Of a DNA stretch of 8,310 nt, positions 1 through 6,762 are shown in pieces. Under the pieces are notes generated by a model. The model did not search any database and was not told the DNA's origin. It saw only the letters and a program-made list of their open reading frames with translations. Origin of the DNA: Cyanobacteria bacterium OH_PDB_112 (GTDB lineage: Bacteria > Cyanobacteriota > Vampirovibrionia > Gastranaerophilales > CAJFVJ01). The stretch is taken from assembly GCA_023457295.1 (NCBI GenBank), contig JAEWLZ010000203.1, positions 1 through 8,310 on the forward strand, written 5' to 3'. The first letter of the stretch is position 1. Each line of letters starts with the position of its first letter. The position numbers and the translations under genes were made by a program.

Positions 1-193
1 GTCATAACCACCCTGAAGCTCCGCTTTTTTAAAAAGAACGAATACAAACTAACACTTTTTTATTTAAGCATTTTCACTCACTCCGAACCACGCCCTGTAA
101 GTTATTTTTTCTAGGACAATCGGGCTATATTTATTTGTTACAGATATAGCGTCAATATAATACAGACAACTTATTAAATACTATTATTCGTAA
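1..193. other. Non-coding left edge
   Basis: I see no convincing gene here. On the minus strand, an ATG at 5-3 follows a purine-rich AGGGTGG about five bases upstream, so a leftward gene may begin at the very edge, but only one further base pair of codon is visible. Two patches (about 8-30 and 85-110) are clearly richer in G and C than the surrounding AT-rich DNA. Short open stretches in them lack start codons. No hairpin followed by a T-run is visible to terminate the orphan gene that ends at 194. Confidence 0.4.
127..155 (-). promoter_or_regulatory. Possible leftward promoter with overlapping inverted repeat
   Basis: On the minus strand a good -35 box, TTGACG (155-150), is followed after 17 bases by AAATAT (132-127), a weak -10 box. 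The spacer is nearly filled by an inverted repeat, GCTATAT at 124-130 paired with ATATAGC at 144-150. The repeat could be an operator. The downstream gene would lie beyond the left edge, so this cannot be anchored to a gene, and AT-rich DNA produces such matches by chance. Confidence 0.3.
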
Positions 194-940
194 TTATTTT
201 TTCTTAAAAATTATTTTTTCCGAATCGAATCTAATATCAGAAATATCTTCTGTGGCAAATTCTTGTCTTAAAAGTTGTAATCTTTTTGAGTCTTTTAAAT
301 CTCTTGTCTTTTTAGGCTGATTGTCTTTGCCGTAATAAATTTTTTGAACCTTCCCTGTCTCATCAGCTTTATATGATAAAAACTTCTTCCCTTTAGAGGT
401 ATACACTGTCATTTCGGTAGCATCAGTTATCGGAACAATGAACGGTATTAATTTGAATTCTACTCTTGGTCGTCCTTCAATATCATGATAAGTAACGCTT
501 AAATAATTTTTATTGGAAATATCTCTTAAATATGTTTTTTCTGGAGCTCCGCTTGGTCTATGATGAGTTTCTGTAAATGTTTTTTCACCCAAAGTATATG
601 TTTCTTTAGGGATTTTACGCCCTTTATTTGATTTGTAAAATATAGTTTTTTTTACTTCAACACTATTTACAAACTCATGGTGAGAATTATCCAAATAAAT
701 TTTACCCGTAAAATCACCTTTCAGAAGAGCTTCCCCATCATTAACAAGACCTTTTATACCGGTATCAATCAAATTTTGAGCGAAAATCTCAACACCTTTG
801 GATACTTTGCCCTGATTACTCGAAAAACTTACTGTATCATTCTTTAGCCCCATTTTTATTCTATAAACGGGATTGGACGAAACAGTATTATTTTTGGCAG
901 ATTTCAAATTTGCTGTATTCAAATTGTTAAATATAATCAT
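194..940 (-). CDS. Orphan hypothetical protein, 248 aa
   Basis: I do not recognise this family. The ATG at 940 is preceded by AAAGG about 12 bases upstream, an acceptable though slightly distant ribosome binding site. The protein is lysine- and asparagine-rich, lacks a signal peptide or membrane segment that I can see, and ends in FKKK. The first ~45 residues look disordered (many Asn, Ser, Lys) and contain a short DTVSFSS patch at 35-41. Residues ~75-215 read as alternating short beta-type strands with charged turns (for example GKIYLDNS, KKTIFYKSNKG, KIYYGKDNQPKK), loosely like YwqK/MORN-type beta-hairpin repeats, but that resemblance is weak. A charged, probably helical tail follows. It is transcribed divergently from the orphan at 1112. 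Length and composition support a real gene; function is unknown. Confidence 0.75.
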   Translation of the reverse strand: MIIFNNLNTANLKSAKNNTVSSNPVYRIKMGLKNDTVSFSSNQGKVSKGVEIFAQNLIDTGIKGLVNDGEALLKGDFTGKIYLDNSHHEFVNSVEVKKTIFYKSNKGRKIPKETYTLGEKTFTETHHRPSGAPEKTYLRDISNKNYLSVTYHDIEGRPRVEFKLIPFIVPITDATEMTVYTSKGKKFLSYKADETGKVQKIYYGKDNQPKKTRDLKDSKRLQLLRQEFATEDISDIRFDSEKIIFKKK

Positions 941-1015
941 TTTGGGTTTTGACCTTTGTTTTTATAATTACATATAACTTCTAAAAGTAAAAATTTGCGG
1001 GCATGGGATATTTTT

Positions 1016-1042
1016 TTTACATTTTGTTACCAAATTTATAAT
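1016..1042 (+). promoter_or_regulatory. Likely promoter of the 161-aa orphan gene
   Basis: A perfect TATAAT at 1037-1042 is preceded by TTTACA at 1016-1021, with a short 15-base spacer. Transcription starting near 1049 would give a leader of about 60 bases. The rest of the 941-1111 gap is AT-rich and must also hold the promoter of the leftward gene at 940, for which I found only poor matches. Confidence 0.5.
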
Positions 1043-1111
1043 AAAAAAGCAATTAATTTTTTCAGGAACTTTCAAGAATATAAGTAAAAGACCACGTAAA
1101 AGGAAAACATC

Positions 1112-1597
1112 ATGTTAATTCAATCAAATCAAAATTATCCGATTCAAAAACAAAACTTTGGAGCAAAATTAGTCGCAAAAGAACAAGTTTTACAAGTAAT
1201 TAAAAATGAAATAACAGATTTTTATAAAAATTCTTCTCCTCAAATAAGAGCCAATCATTTTGAAAATAAAAAGCCAAATCCAAAAAAAATATGGGAAACT
1301 TTCGTGCAGAAATTTGAAGAAAAAACTAAAAAAATCCCAGGAATTGTTGAATTAATAATTCCCGAAAATAAAAAATTCACAGCAAGCCTTCGTTATACAT
1401 CAGAAGACAAAAAATTTACCGCAGAAAATATTATAGCTAATGGCTCTGAACTTTTACCCGACAAAGTAAAAGATGAAGGAAAACCTTATAATAACGCCAT
1501 AATGAGAATTATTGTTCCGTTAGCAGAAAGCTCAATAAAGGCTAAACAAAGTAGTAATCCCTTTTTTGAACTTTATTACGCTATGTTGCGCTCTTAA
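1112..1597 (+). CDS. Orphan hypothetical protein, 161 aa
   Basis: The family is unrecognised. The ATG at 1112 has a well placed ribosome binding site (AAAAGGA at 1098-1104, seven bases upstream). The protein is rich in Lys, Asn and Gln. It opens with a ~12-residue Gln/Asn-rich segment followed by NFGAK (residues 15-19), then a helical stretch, a lysine-rich middle with several KKxP and KK motifs, a strand-like VELIIPENKKFTASLRY segment (about 79-95), and a helical C-terminus. No signal peptide or membrane helix is visible, which suggests a soluble cytoplasmic product. Its last 17 bases overlap the 3' end of proS on the other strand. The Phe-Gly patch near the N-terminus parallels the Phe-Ser patch of its divergent neighbour and may be a lineage habit; that is inference. 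Confidence 0.75.
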   Translation: MLIQSNQNYPIQKQNFGAKLVAKEQVLQVIKNEITDFYKNSSPQIRANHFENKKPNPKKIWETFVQKFEEKTKKIPGIVELIIPENKKFTASLRYTSEDKKFTAENIIANGSELLPDKVKDEGKPYNNAIMRIIVPLAESSIKAKQSSNPFFELYYAMLRS

Positions 1598-3311
1598 CTA
1601 TATCTGTCAATTTTTTAACAGCATCTTCAGGCGTAATCTTCTCGACTTCGCCACCTGAACGTGCTTTGAACTCGACAAGCCCTTCTGCGACAGTTTTTCC
1701 GACAGTAATACGATAAGGGAAACCTATAAGATCAGCATCTTTAAATTTCACACCCGCACGCTCATCCCTGTCGTCAATTACAACTTCGATGCCTTGGGCT
1801 TTTAATTGCTCGTATATTTGCTGCGCGACTTCAACTTGTTTTTCATCACTGACATTGACCGGTACAACAATAACATGATACGGCGCAATGGCAAGCGGCC
1901 AGATAATTCCCCAGTCATCGTGATATCTTTCGATGGCTGCTGCTGCCGTTCTTGTAATTCCGATACCGTAACACCCCATAATGAAAGGCTTTTCACTACC
2001 GTCTACATCTGTGAAAGTTGCATTCATAGCTTGAGAATATTTTGTTCCGAGCTGGAATATATTTCCGACCTCAATGCCTTTTGTAATAAGCAAAGTTCCG
2101 TCACAATCAGGACAACCCTCTCCGGCGCAGGCAAGACGAATATCTGTAAATTCTTTCGGAGCTGTAACATCAGTACCGAAATTTGCACCTACAAGGTGGT
2201 AATCTGTTTCGTTTATACCTACAACAAAGTTTTTAAGGTCTTTTACACTTTCATCGACAATTACCGTAACGTCTTTTATGCCTTCAGGTCCTATAAACCC
2301 TGCAACTGCATCAAAACCGTTATTCATCATAATTTCTTTGATTTCGCCTTCTGTCGCAATCCTGATTTCATTTGCGCCGACCGCGTTCATAAGTTTTATT
2401 TCTTCAACTGTCATATCTCCTCGAATAAGAGCCAAAACAGGTTTAGAATCGGCAATATAAACAAGAGTTTTGCAGATTACGCTTGGTGCAATTTTCAAAA
2501 ATTCCGCAAGCTCTTCAATTGTTTTTGTAGCAGGTGTATGAACTTTTTCAGGTTTAGCAAAACCACCGTCTGTAACAGCAGAAAGCATCTTTGATGTCGC
2601 ATGATTGGAATTTGCCGCATAAGAACACTTATCGCAATACAAAACATCATTTTCACCCGCATCGGTATCTGTCAAAACCATATATTCATGACTTACGCTA
2701 CCGCCGATTGCACCGGAATCTGATTGCACAGCACGGGTTTCAAGCCCACAACGAAGAAAAATGCGAGTATAAGCATCCGCCATTTTCGCATAAGATTCTT
2801 CAAGACCTTTTTGGTCAACATCAAAGCTGTAAGCGTCTTTCATGATAAATTCACGACCGCGTAAAAGACCGAAACGAGGACGAATTTCATCTCTAAACTT
2901 TGACTGAATCTGATAAAGATTAACGGGCAATTGTTTGTAAGAGCGAACCCCTTCTCTTGCTATAAAAGTAATAACTTCTTCATGGGTAGGTCCAAGACAC
3001 ATTCCCCTATCATGACGGTCTTTCATTCGCATAAGTTCTTTACCGTAAACACTCCATCTTCCTGATTCATGCCACAATTCTTCAGGCTGAACAAAAGGCA
3101 TAAGCAATTCTTGCGCATCTTTTGCATCCATTTCTTCGCGAACTATATTTTCGATTTTTTTCAAAACTCTTTGCATAAGCGGAAGATAATTGTAGATTCC
3201 GCTGGTAAGTTTACGTATATATCCTGCCCTTACAAGAAGCTTATGGCTTATAACCTCAGCATCAGAAGGGTCTTCGCGAAGTGTTTGAACAAATAACTGC
3301 GACATTTTCAT
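1581..3311 (-). CDS. proS: Prolyl-tRNA synthetase (bacterial type with insertion domain)
   Basis: ProRS charges tRNA-Pro with proline in the cytoplasm, using ATP. Counting from the chosen start (576 aa, close to the ~570 aa of E. coli ProS), the class II core is clear: GPTHE at 107-111, motif 2 FRDEIRPRFG at 139-148, and motif 3 GCYGIGITR at 446-454. The YbaK-like editing insertion domain spans roughly 223-383 and keeps the KTLVY segment at 281-285, whose Lys corresponds to the editing lysine, plus a YHLVGANFG segment near 371. The anticodon-binding domain follows from about 475, with DDRDERAGVKFKDAD. Cys pairs CDKC and CPDC flank the insertion. An in-frame ATG at 3347 would add 12 residues, but AAAGGAG lies inside that extension and 11 bases before the ATG at 3311, so I prefer 3311. 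The 3' end overlaps the convergent orphan gene by 17 bases. Confidence 0.97.
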   Translation of the reverse strand: MKMSQLFVQTLREDPSDAEVISHKLLVRAGYIRKLTSGIYNYLPLMQRVLKKIENIVREEMDAKDAQELLMPFVQPEELWHESGRWSVYGKELMRMKDRHDRGMCLGPTHEEVITFIAREGVRSYKQLPVNLYQIQSKFRDEIRPRFGLLRGREFIMKDAYSFDVDQKGLEESYAKMADAYTRIFLRCGLETRAVQSDSGAIGGSVSHEYMVLTDTDAGENDVLYCDKCSYAANSNHATSKMLSAVTDGGFAKPEKVHTPATKTIEELAEFLKIAPSVICKTLVYIADSKPVLALIRGDMTVEEIKLMNAVGANEIRIATEGEIKEIMMNNGFDAVAGFIGPEGIKDVTVIVDESVKDLKNFVVGINETDYHLVGANFGTDVTAPKEFTDIRLACAGEGCPDCDGTLLITKGIEVGNIFQLGTKYSQAMNATFTDVDGSEKPFIMGCYGIGITRTAAAAIERYHDDWGIIWPLAIAPYHVIVVPVNVSDEKQVEVAQQIYEQLKAQGIEVVIDDRDERAGVKFKDADLIGFPYRITVGKTVAEGLVEFKARSGGEVEKITPEDAVKKLTDIVKSAT

Positions 3312-3322
3312 GAAAGGCAAAA

Positions 3323-3329
3323 CTCCTTT
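3323..3329 (-). promoter_or_regulatory. Ribosome binding site that fixes the proS start
   Basis: AAAGGAG on the minus strand lies 11 bases before the ATG at 3311 and 17 before a second ATG at 3305. It sits downstream of the alternative ATG at 3347, which argues against that longer start. Confidence 0.75.
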
Positions 3330-3349
3330 GAAATTAATAACAAACAAAT

Positions 3350-3358
3350 ATTATCACA
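3350..3358 (-). promoter_or_regulatory. Extended -10 promoter of proS
   Basis: TGTGATAAT on the minus strand is a TGn-extended -10 element with a one-mismatch hexamer (GATAAT). No good -35 box is visible because the upstream bases form the cobO terminator. Transcription from about 3343 would give a leader of roughly 30 bases ending in AAAGGAG. proC has the same TGn-extended -10 arrangement. Confidence 0.5.
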
Positions 3359-3388
3359 AAAAAGAGACCCCAAAAAGTGGTCTCTTTT
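3358..3388 (-). terminator. Rho-independent terminator of cobO
   Basis: A perfect 10-bp inverted repeat (3360-3369 with 3379-3388, nine-base loop) ends on the minus strand in TCTCTTTTTT. It stands about 30 bases after the cobO stop codon and before the proS promoter. The plus strand also ends in TTTT, so weak bidirectional activity is possible, although no plus-strand gene needs it. Confidence 0.85.
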
Positions 3389-3418
3389 ATCCCCAAAAAC
3401 AAACTCCTCAAGTCAAAA

Positions 3419-3955
3419 TTAATATTCAATTCCTTGACGAGCCATAACACCCATATCAAAATAATGTTTGATAGGCTTCATCTCTGTTACAAGATGTGCA
3501 AGCGCAATTAATTCAGGATGCGCTCTTCTCCCGGTTAATACAATCTCCAAATTTTTTGGCTTGTTCAAAAGTTCATCCTTAATCTCGGAAACTTTTATCA
3601 TGCCTAAATCTGTACAAATATTAAGTTCGTCCAAAATTATAAGCTGATACTTGCCACTCCTTATGGCTTCTTTTGCAAACTGCCAACCACGTTTGGCTTC
3701 TTTAAAATCTTCGATACAAACATTATGCGAATAAACCACTCTATCCATACCGAACTGCGCAACTTCCAAATTATTTGAAAACTTGGACGCAGACATTATT
3801 TCCCCGTAGTAATTTTCCCCCAATTCTCCTTTTGTGAACTGAATCACAAGAACTTTCCAACCATGCCCCAAAGCTCTTAAAGCTAACCCTAAAGAGGCTG
3901 TCGTTTTTCCTTTTCCATCTCCCGTATAAATTTGAATATAGCCATTCTCTAACAA
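3419..3955 (-). CDS. cobO: Cob(I)alamin adenosyltransferase, CobO/BtuR type
   Basis: This enzyme transfers the adenosyl group of ATP to cob(I)alamin or cobinamide, making coenzyme B12 during synthesis or salvage. From the chosen start (178 aa) the P-loop TGDGKGKTT lies at 11-19. LDEL follows at 108-111, then LTGR and HP at about 140-147, then VTEMKPIKH and the C-terminal ARQGIEY. These match the CobO/BtuR/CobP family and its usual length. There is no ATG. The TTG at 3955 has GGGAG ten bases upstream and gives MLENGYIQIYTG, the common family opening. A TTG at 3964 would add three residues but leaves only one base after GGGAG. The gene is followed by its own terminator and precedes proS. I found no cobalamin riboswitch signature upstream. 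No other B12 gene is in the window, so salvage versus full synthesis cannot be judged. Confidence 0.95.
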   Translation of the reverse strand: MLENGYIQIYTGDGKGKTTASLGLALRALGHGWKVLVIQFTKGELGENYYGEIMSASKFSNNLEVAQFGMDRVVYSHNVCIEDFKEAKRGWQFAKEAIRSGKYQLIILDELNICTDLGMIKVSEIKDELLNKPKNLEIVLTGRRAHPELIALAHLVTEMKPIKHYFDMGVMARQGIEY

Positions 3956-3965
3956 CGTTACCAAT

Positions 3966-3970
3966 CTCCC
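3966..3970 (-). promoter_or_regulatory. Ribosome binding site of cobO
   Basis: GGGAG on the minus strand lies ten bases before the TTG at 3955 and one base before the TTG at 3964. Normal spacing favours 3955 as the start. Confidence 0.55.
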
Positions 3971-4291
3971 GCAACAAATATTTTCCTAAAAACTCGGAGG
4001 CTAAAAAAACTCTGATTAATAAATCAAAGCAATAAATTTATATTCAAATTTTTGTATATAAAATTTAAAAATTAGACTCGTTAATGTTTCTTTATTCATA
4101 GTAAAACAAAGTTTTTTTATTAGGCAATTTTTACTTTAAAAAGTTACAATTGTTTTTTTAAAGATACCTAGAATAGCTGGCTGAATTGGATAAAAAAATA
4201 AATGAAAATTTTTACATAAAAAATTTTTACTATTCTTAAAAAACTATTGCAATTGGTTTTCATCTTCAATTACAGTCATTTTTAAAAAAAC

Positions 4292-4317
4292 AATTTAATT
4301 GCTGATAAAATTAAATT
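4292..4317. repeat. Inverted repeat upstream of panD
   Basis: AATTTAATT (4292-4300) and AATTAAATT (4309-4317) are perfect inverted copies around an eight-base centre. They end immediately before the candidate -35 box of panD, a position where a regulator could bind. All-AT composition makes chance a serious alternative. Confidence 0.35.
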
Positions 4318-4344
4318 TTGTTAATTTTTTGTTTGATTTATCAT
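4318..4344 (+). promoter_or_regulatory. Candidate panD promoter
   Basis: TTGTTA at 4318-4323 and TATCAT at 4339-4344 are separated by 15 bases, shorter than ideal. The leader would be about 30 bases long. Several other AT-rich pairings are possible, so the position is tentative. Confidence 0.3.
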
Positions 4345-4378
4345 GTAAAAAGAACACTAAATAAAAAAAGGTAAAGTC

Positions 4379-4729
4379 ATGCTTTTTGAGATGATGTATG
4401 CAAAAATTCATAGAGCCACAGTAACCGATGCTAACTTAAATTATGTCGGTTCAATAACCATAGATGAAGAACTTATGGAAAAAGCCCATCTGCGAGAAAA
4501 TCAAAAAGTCGATGTACTTAATATAAACAACGGTGAAAGGTTCTCTACCTATGTAATCACCGGCAAAAAAGGGAATCGGGATATCTGCATAAACGGGGCA
4601 GCGGCACACAAAGCAAAAAAAGGGGATAAAGTTATCATCGTTGCTTATGTTTGCATGGATGAAAAAGAAGCCGATTTACACAAACCTTATGTAGTGCATG
4701 TTGATGAAAACAACAACCCTACTGAATAG
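4379..4729 (+). CDS. panD: Aspartate 1-decarboxylase proenzyme
   Basis: PanD decarboxylates L-aspartate to beta-alanine for pantothenate and coenzyme A synthesis. It is made as a zymogen that cleaves itself at a Gly-Ser bond, turning the serine into the catalytic pyruvoyl group. Here the bond is G24-S25 in YVGSITID. Other conserved residues fall at the positions known from E. coli PanD: K9, H11, R54, T57, Y58 and N72 in the NGAAAH segment (72-77). The length of 116 aa is slightly under the E. coli 126, the difference being at the C-terminus. The ATG at 4379 has AAAAGG seven bases upstream; later in-frame ATGs at residues 5 and 6 would shorten the conserved N-terminus. The last 11 bases overlap the glycosyltransferase gene on the other strand. 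No panB or panC is nearby. Confidence 0.97.
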   Translation: MLFEMMYAKIHRATVTDANLNYVGSITIDEELMEKAHLRENQKVDVLNINNGERFSTYVITGKKGNRDICINGAAAHKAKKGDKVIIVAYVCMDEKEADLHKPYVVHVDENNNPTE

Positions 4730-5846
4730 TTTTCAATCCGGACAAAATATCTTTTTGTATTTCAGTTTTTTGAGTTGAAATTTTTTCTTTGGAAGGAATA
4801 TTTTTATATAAATTCAAATATTCATAACCCATTCTTTTTATATTATATGCTGATAAGGCTTTGGTTTTGCAGTTTTGTACAACTTTTTCAAAAACAAGCT
4901 TGTTTTCAATCAAATTATTAAGCTGACGCATAAAGTTTTCGTAATTGTTCATATCAAAAAAGCATGCGCTATCGCCCCAAAATTCTTGAAAAATAGGACT
5001 ATCACAGGCCAAAATAGCACTACCTGAGCAAGCCGCATAAAAAGTATTCATATTGAAAATATCCCAAGATGACAAAGCAAGATAAATCGAAGCCTGTTTG
5101 TAATAAGAAATAAGTTCTTCATTTGGTATATTTCCTAGAAATTCAAGCTTTTCAGGAAGTCTGAGCCATCCAGGTTTTGAGCCTATAACAAAAATTTGCA
5201 TATCTTCAGGCAATCTTTGAATTATTTGTAAAATCATATTGAGATTATGCTTTTTTAACAAAGACTTTGATGAAGTTAAAAGCACCATGCCGTCTTTGCG
5301 AGATTCTAAAGATTCTCCGCTAATCCCGTTATAAATAAGGTTTATTTGCTTTTTCATCTCATAAGAAGTCAAAAGATTTTTAGCAAGAATTTTTGTTGTA
5401 GCTACAATTTTATCCGCATTATCAAGACATTTTTGAATATAATTTTTGTAAGGATGATAATGCATATTAAAAGTTGTCCATTTAATATTATTTAACGCAT
5501 CCCCGTGTACTGTAAGGATTTTTTTTGCAGGATAACTTATATTATCGCAATAATGGTTAAGATGAATAATATCAGGCTTAAATTCAGCCGCAATCTGATC
5601 TACATAAGCACCAAAATTTTCATTACTCGCACGAAATTTTTGAAAATTATTTTCCCATTTTACGCTTATGCCTGTGTTTATGCATTCCGCATAATCAACT
5701 TCACGTTGCTCGTTACAATAACCTGTGGTAACAAGCATAATTTCAACATTTTGCAAAGAAAGAAGACTTTTACACAAAATATCTGTGTAGTCCCACTTAT
5801 TATTTGCGATATCTGATGTTACAAGGATTTTCAAGCTAGAGGTCAT
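4719..5846 (-). CDS. GT4-like glycosyltransferase with altered EX7E motif
   Basis: This 375-aa protein has the two-domain GT-B plan of family 4 glycosyltransferases, which move a sugar from a nucleotide donor to glycan or lipid acceptors. The N-domain begins KILVTSD and contains PDIIHLNHY (91-99) and TVHGD (112-116). The linker has IYNGI (171-175), and the C-domain has EFLGNIPNEEL (235-245) followed by the donor-site region. There, the usual EGFGLPVLEAMACG becomes DIFNMNTFYAACSG (262-275): the first Glu is Asp262 and the second is Tyr270. The HLN and later EFWGD features recall a GT4 subgroup that opens TDTxGGVWxY, but here the glycine pair is Asn-Asn (15-16). Donor and acceptor are unknown, and activity may be altered. 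The ATG at 5846 has AGGGAG (5855-5860) eight bases upstream. No signal peptide or membrane helix is visible. The gene lies 92 bases after proC and overlaps panD by 11. Confidence 0.85.
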   Translation of the reverse strand: MTSSLKILVTSDIANNKWDYTDILCKSLLSLQNVEIMLVTTGYCNEQREVDYAECINTGISVKWENNFQKFRASNENFGAYVDQIAAEFKPDIIHLNHYCDNISYPAKKILTVHGDALNNIKWTTFNMHYHPYKNYIQKCLDNADKIVATTKILAKNLLTSYEMKKQINLIYNGISGESLESRKDGMVLLTSSKSLLKKHNLNMILQIIQRLPEDMQIFVIGSKPGWLRLPEKLEFLGNIPNEELISYYKQASIYLALSSWDIFNMNTFYAACSGSAILACDSPIFQEFWGDSACFFDMNNYENFMRQLNNLIENKLVFEKVVQNCKTKALSAYNIKRMGYEYLNLYKNIPSKEKISTQKTEIQKDILSGLKTIQ

Positions 5847-5878
5847 AATTATCTCTCCCTAAATCTATCTTGGGATTG

Positions 5879-5906
5879 AGTATATGACTTTATTTTAAAA
5901 TTTGCA
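5879..5906 (-). promoter_or_regulatory. Weak candidate promoter of the glycosyltransferase
   Basis: TATACT (5884-5879) is a good -10 box on the minus strand, but the paired -35 position 16 bases upstream, TGCAAA (5906-5901), is poor. No terminator hairpin is visible between proC and this point, so read-through from proC is equally possible. Confidence 0.3.
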
Positions 5907-5938
5907 TTACCCTATCAGACATCAAAATCGGCAGGTTT

Positions 5939-6736
5939 TTATTTGCCCAGTTCGGTTGCTTTTTTAGCGGTAGCCGCAACTGTTTCCTCAAATATTTCAA
6001 ATGCTTTTGCATCAGAAAGAACATTAAGCCCAACTTCAGTACAGCCTCCGGGAGTTGTAACTTCTTTTCTGAGAATTTCTGGGGATTTGCCTGTCTGCAA
6101 AATCATCTCGGCAGCTCCTATTGCCGTCTGAGCAGAAAGCTCAAGAGCTGTTGCGGTATCAAGTCCCAGTTTTTCGCCTCCTTTGGCAAGAGCTTCTATA
6201 ACAAGATAGAAAAACGCAGGTCCGGAACCTGAAATCCCTGTTGCAGCGTCAATCAGATTTTCTGGTAAAATTACGGCTTTTCCTACTTTTGAAAATATTT
6301 CCCGCGCAAATTCAAGCTGAGACTCATTTGCATATTTACCTTTTGATAAAACCGTCATCCCTTTTGATAAAAAAGCAGGAGTATTAGGCATAACTCTTAT
6401 AACAGGAATATTTTCCAAAATATTTTCCATTGTTGAGGTTGAGATACCTGCGGCTATCGAAATAAGCAACTTGGAAGATTCAAAAGAATTTTTCACTCCT
6501 TCTAAGACTTCTTTTACAACAAAAGGTTTGGTGCAAAGAATAACCACATCAACGTTTTTTACAAGCTCATTGTTATCAGTAACTGTTTTAACGCCATATT
6601 CTTTAGAAATTTTTTGAGCAAATTCTTCTGTCGTTTCTGAAACGATAATATTGTCTTTGGAAACAAAACCTGACTCCACAAGCCCTTTTAATATTGCTCC
6701 GCCCATTTTCCCGGCACCGATAAAACCTATTTTCAT
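5939..6736 (-). CDS. proC: Pyrroline-5-carboxylate reductase
   Basis: ProC reduces 1-pyrroline-5-carboxylate to L-proline with NAD(P)H, the last step of proline synthesis, in the cytoplasm. The 265-aa length is normal for the family. The N-terminal Rossmann fold starts at once with GFIGAGKMG (4-12, GxGxxG). The conserved MPNTPA is at 116-121, and the helical dimerisation domain carries GSGPAF (170-175) and the family signature around TTPGGCT (227-233). The ATG at 6736 has an excellent AAAGGAG six bases upstream. The promoter is an extended -10 element just upstream of a palindrome, and the repeat cluster at 6771-6911 lies directly behind it. The glycosyltransferase follows 92 bases downstream. 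No proA or proB is in the window. Confidence 0.97.
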   Translation of the reverse strand: MKIGFIGAGKMGGAILKGLVESGFVSKDNIIVSETTEEFAQKISKEYGVKTVTDNNELVKNVDVVILCTKPFVVKEVLEGVKNSFESSKLLISIAAGISTSTMENILENIPVIRVMPNTPAFLSKGMTVLSKGKYANESQLEFAREIFSKVGKAVILPENLIDAATGISGSGPAFFYLVIEALAKGGEKLGLDTATALELSAQTAIGAAEMILQTGKSPEILRKEVTTPGGCTEVGLNVLSDAKAFEIFEETVAATAKKATELGK

Positions 6737-6746
6737 TTTTAACTCC

Positions 6747-6762
6747 TTTTTTGTACAAAAAA
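6747..6762. repeat. Palindrome TTTTTTGTACAAAAAA over the proC transcription start
   Basis: This perfect 16-bp palindrome lies between the proC -10 box and its ribosome binding site, covering the predicted start of transcription (about 6756). The position is that of a typical repressor operator. The core is only GTAC with A and T runs, so a chance origin is possible. Confidence 0.4.

Larger units (their letters stand above)
3971..4378. other. Long AT-rich divergent region between cobO and panD
   Basis: This ~400-base gap holds the promoters of cobO (leftward) and panD (rightward) and no gene I can support; small open frames are under about 25 codons and lack ribosome binding sites. It contains several simple repeats: inverted repeat CTTTAAAAA 4134-4142 with TTTTTAAAG 4155-4163, direct repeat AAAATTTTTAC at 4205-4215 and 4220-4230, and inverted repeat AATTTAATT 4292-4300 with AATTAAATT 4309-4317. 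In DNA this AT-rich such repeats arise easily. No cobalamin riboswitch was recognised. Confidence 0.6.

Noticed and set aside
1806..2594. A 262-codon open frame on the plus strand
   Set aside because: It lies wholly antisense to proS, reads as a Cys/Phe/Asn-rich string with no family features, and has no ribosome binding site. It is a mirror of the proS codons.
3312..3347. Longer proS start at the upstream ATG
   Set aside because: The ribosome binding site AAAGGAG lies inside this extension, the extra residues are not part of the ProRS family, and the inferred transcription start (about 3343) would fall after that ATG.
3312..3360. T-box or other leader controlling proS
   Set aside because: The space between the terminator and the proS ATG is too short for a T-box, and no T-box core sequence is seen.
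3771..3977. A 68-codon frame overlapping the cobO start
   Set aside because: It is an out-of-frame shadow of cobO. The cobO frame carries the P-loop and all family motifs.
3971..4100. Cobalamin riboswitch upstream of cobO
   Set aside because: I searched the minus strand for the B12-box type core and for a structured GC-containing leader and found only AT-rich sequence. A covariance-model search would be decisive.
4134..4163. Inverted repeat as a terminator
   Set aside because: The stem is almost all A and T, and no gene ends nearby on either strand.
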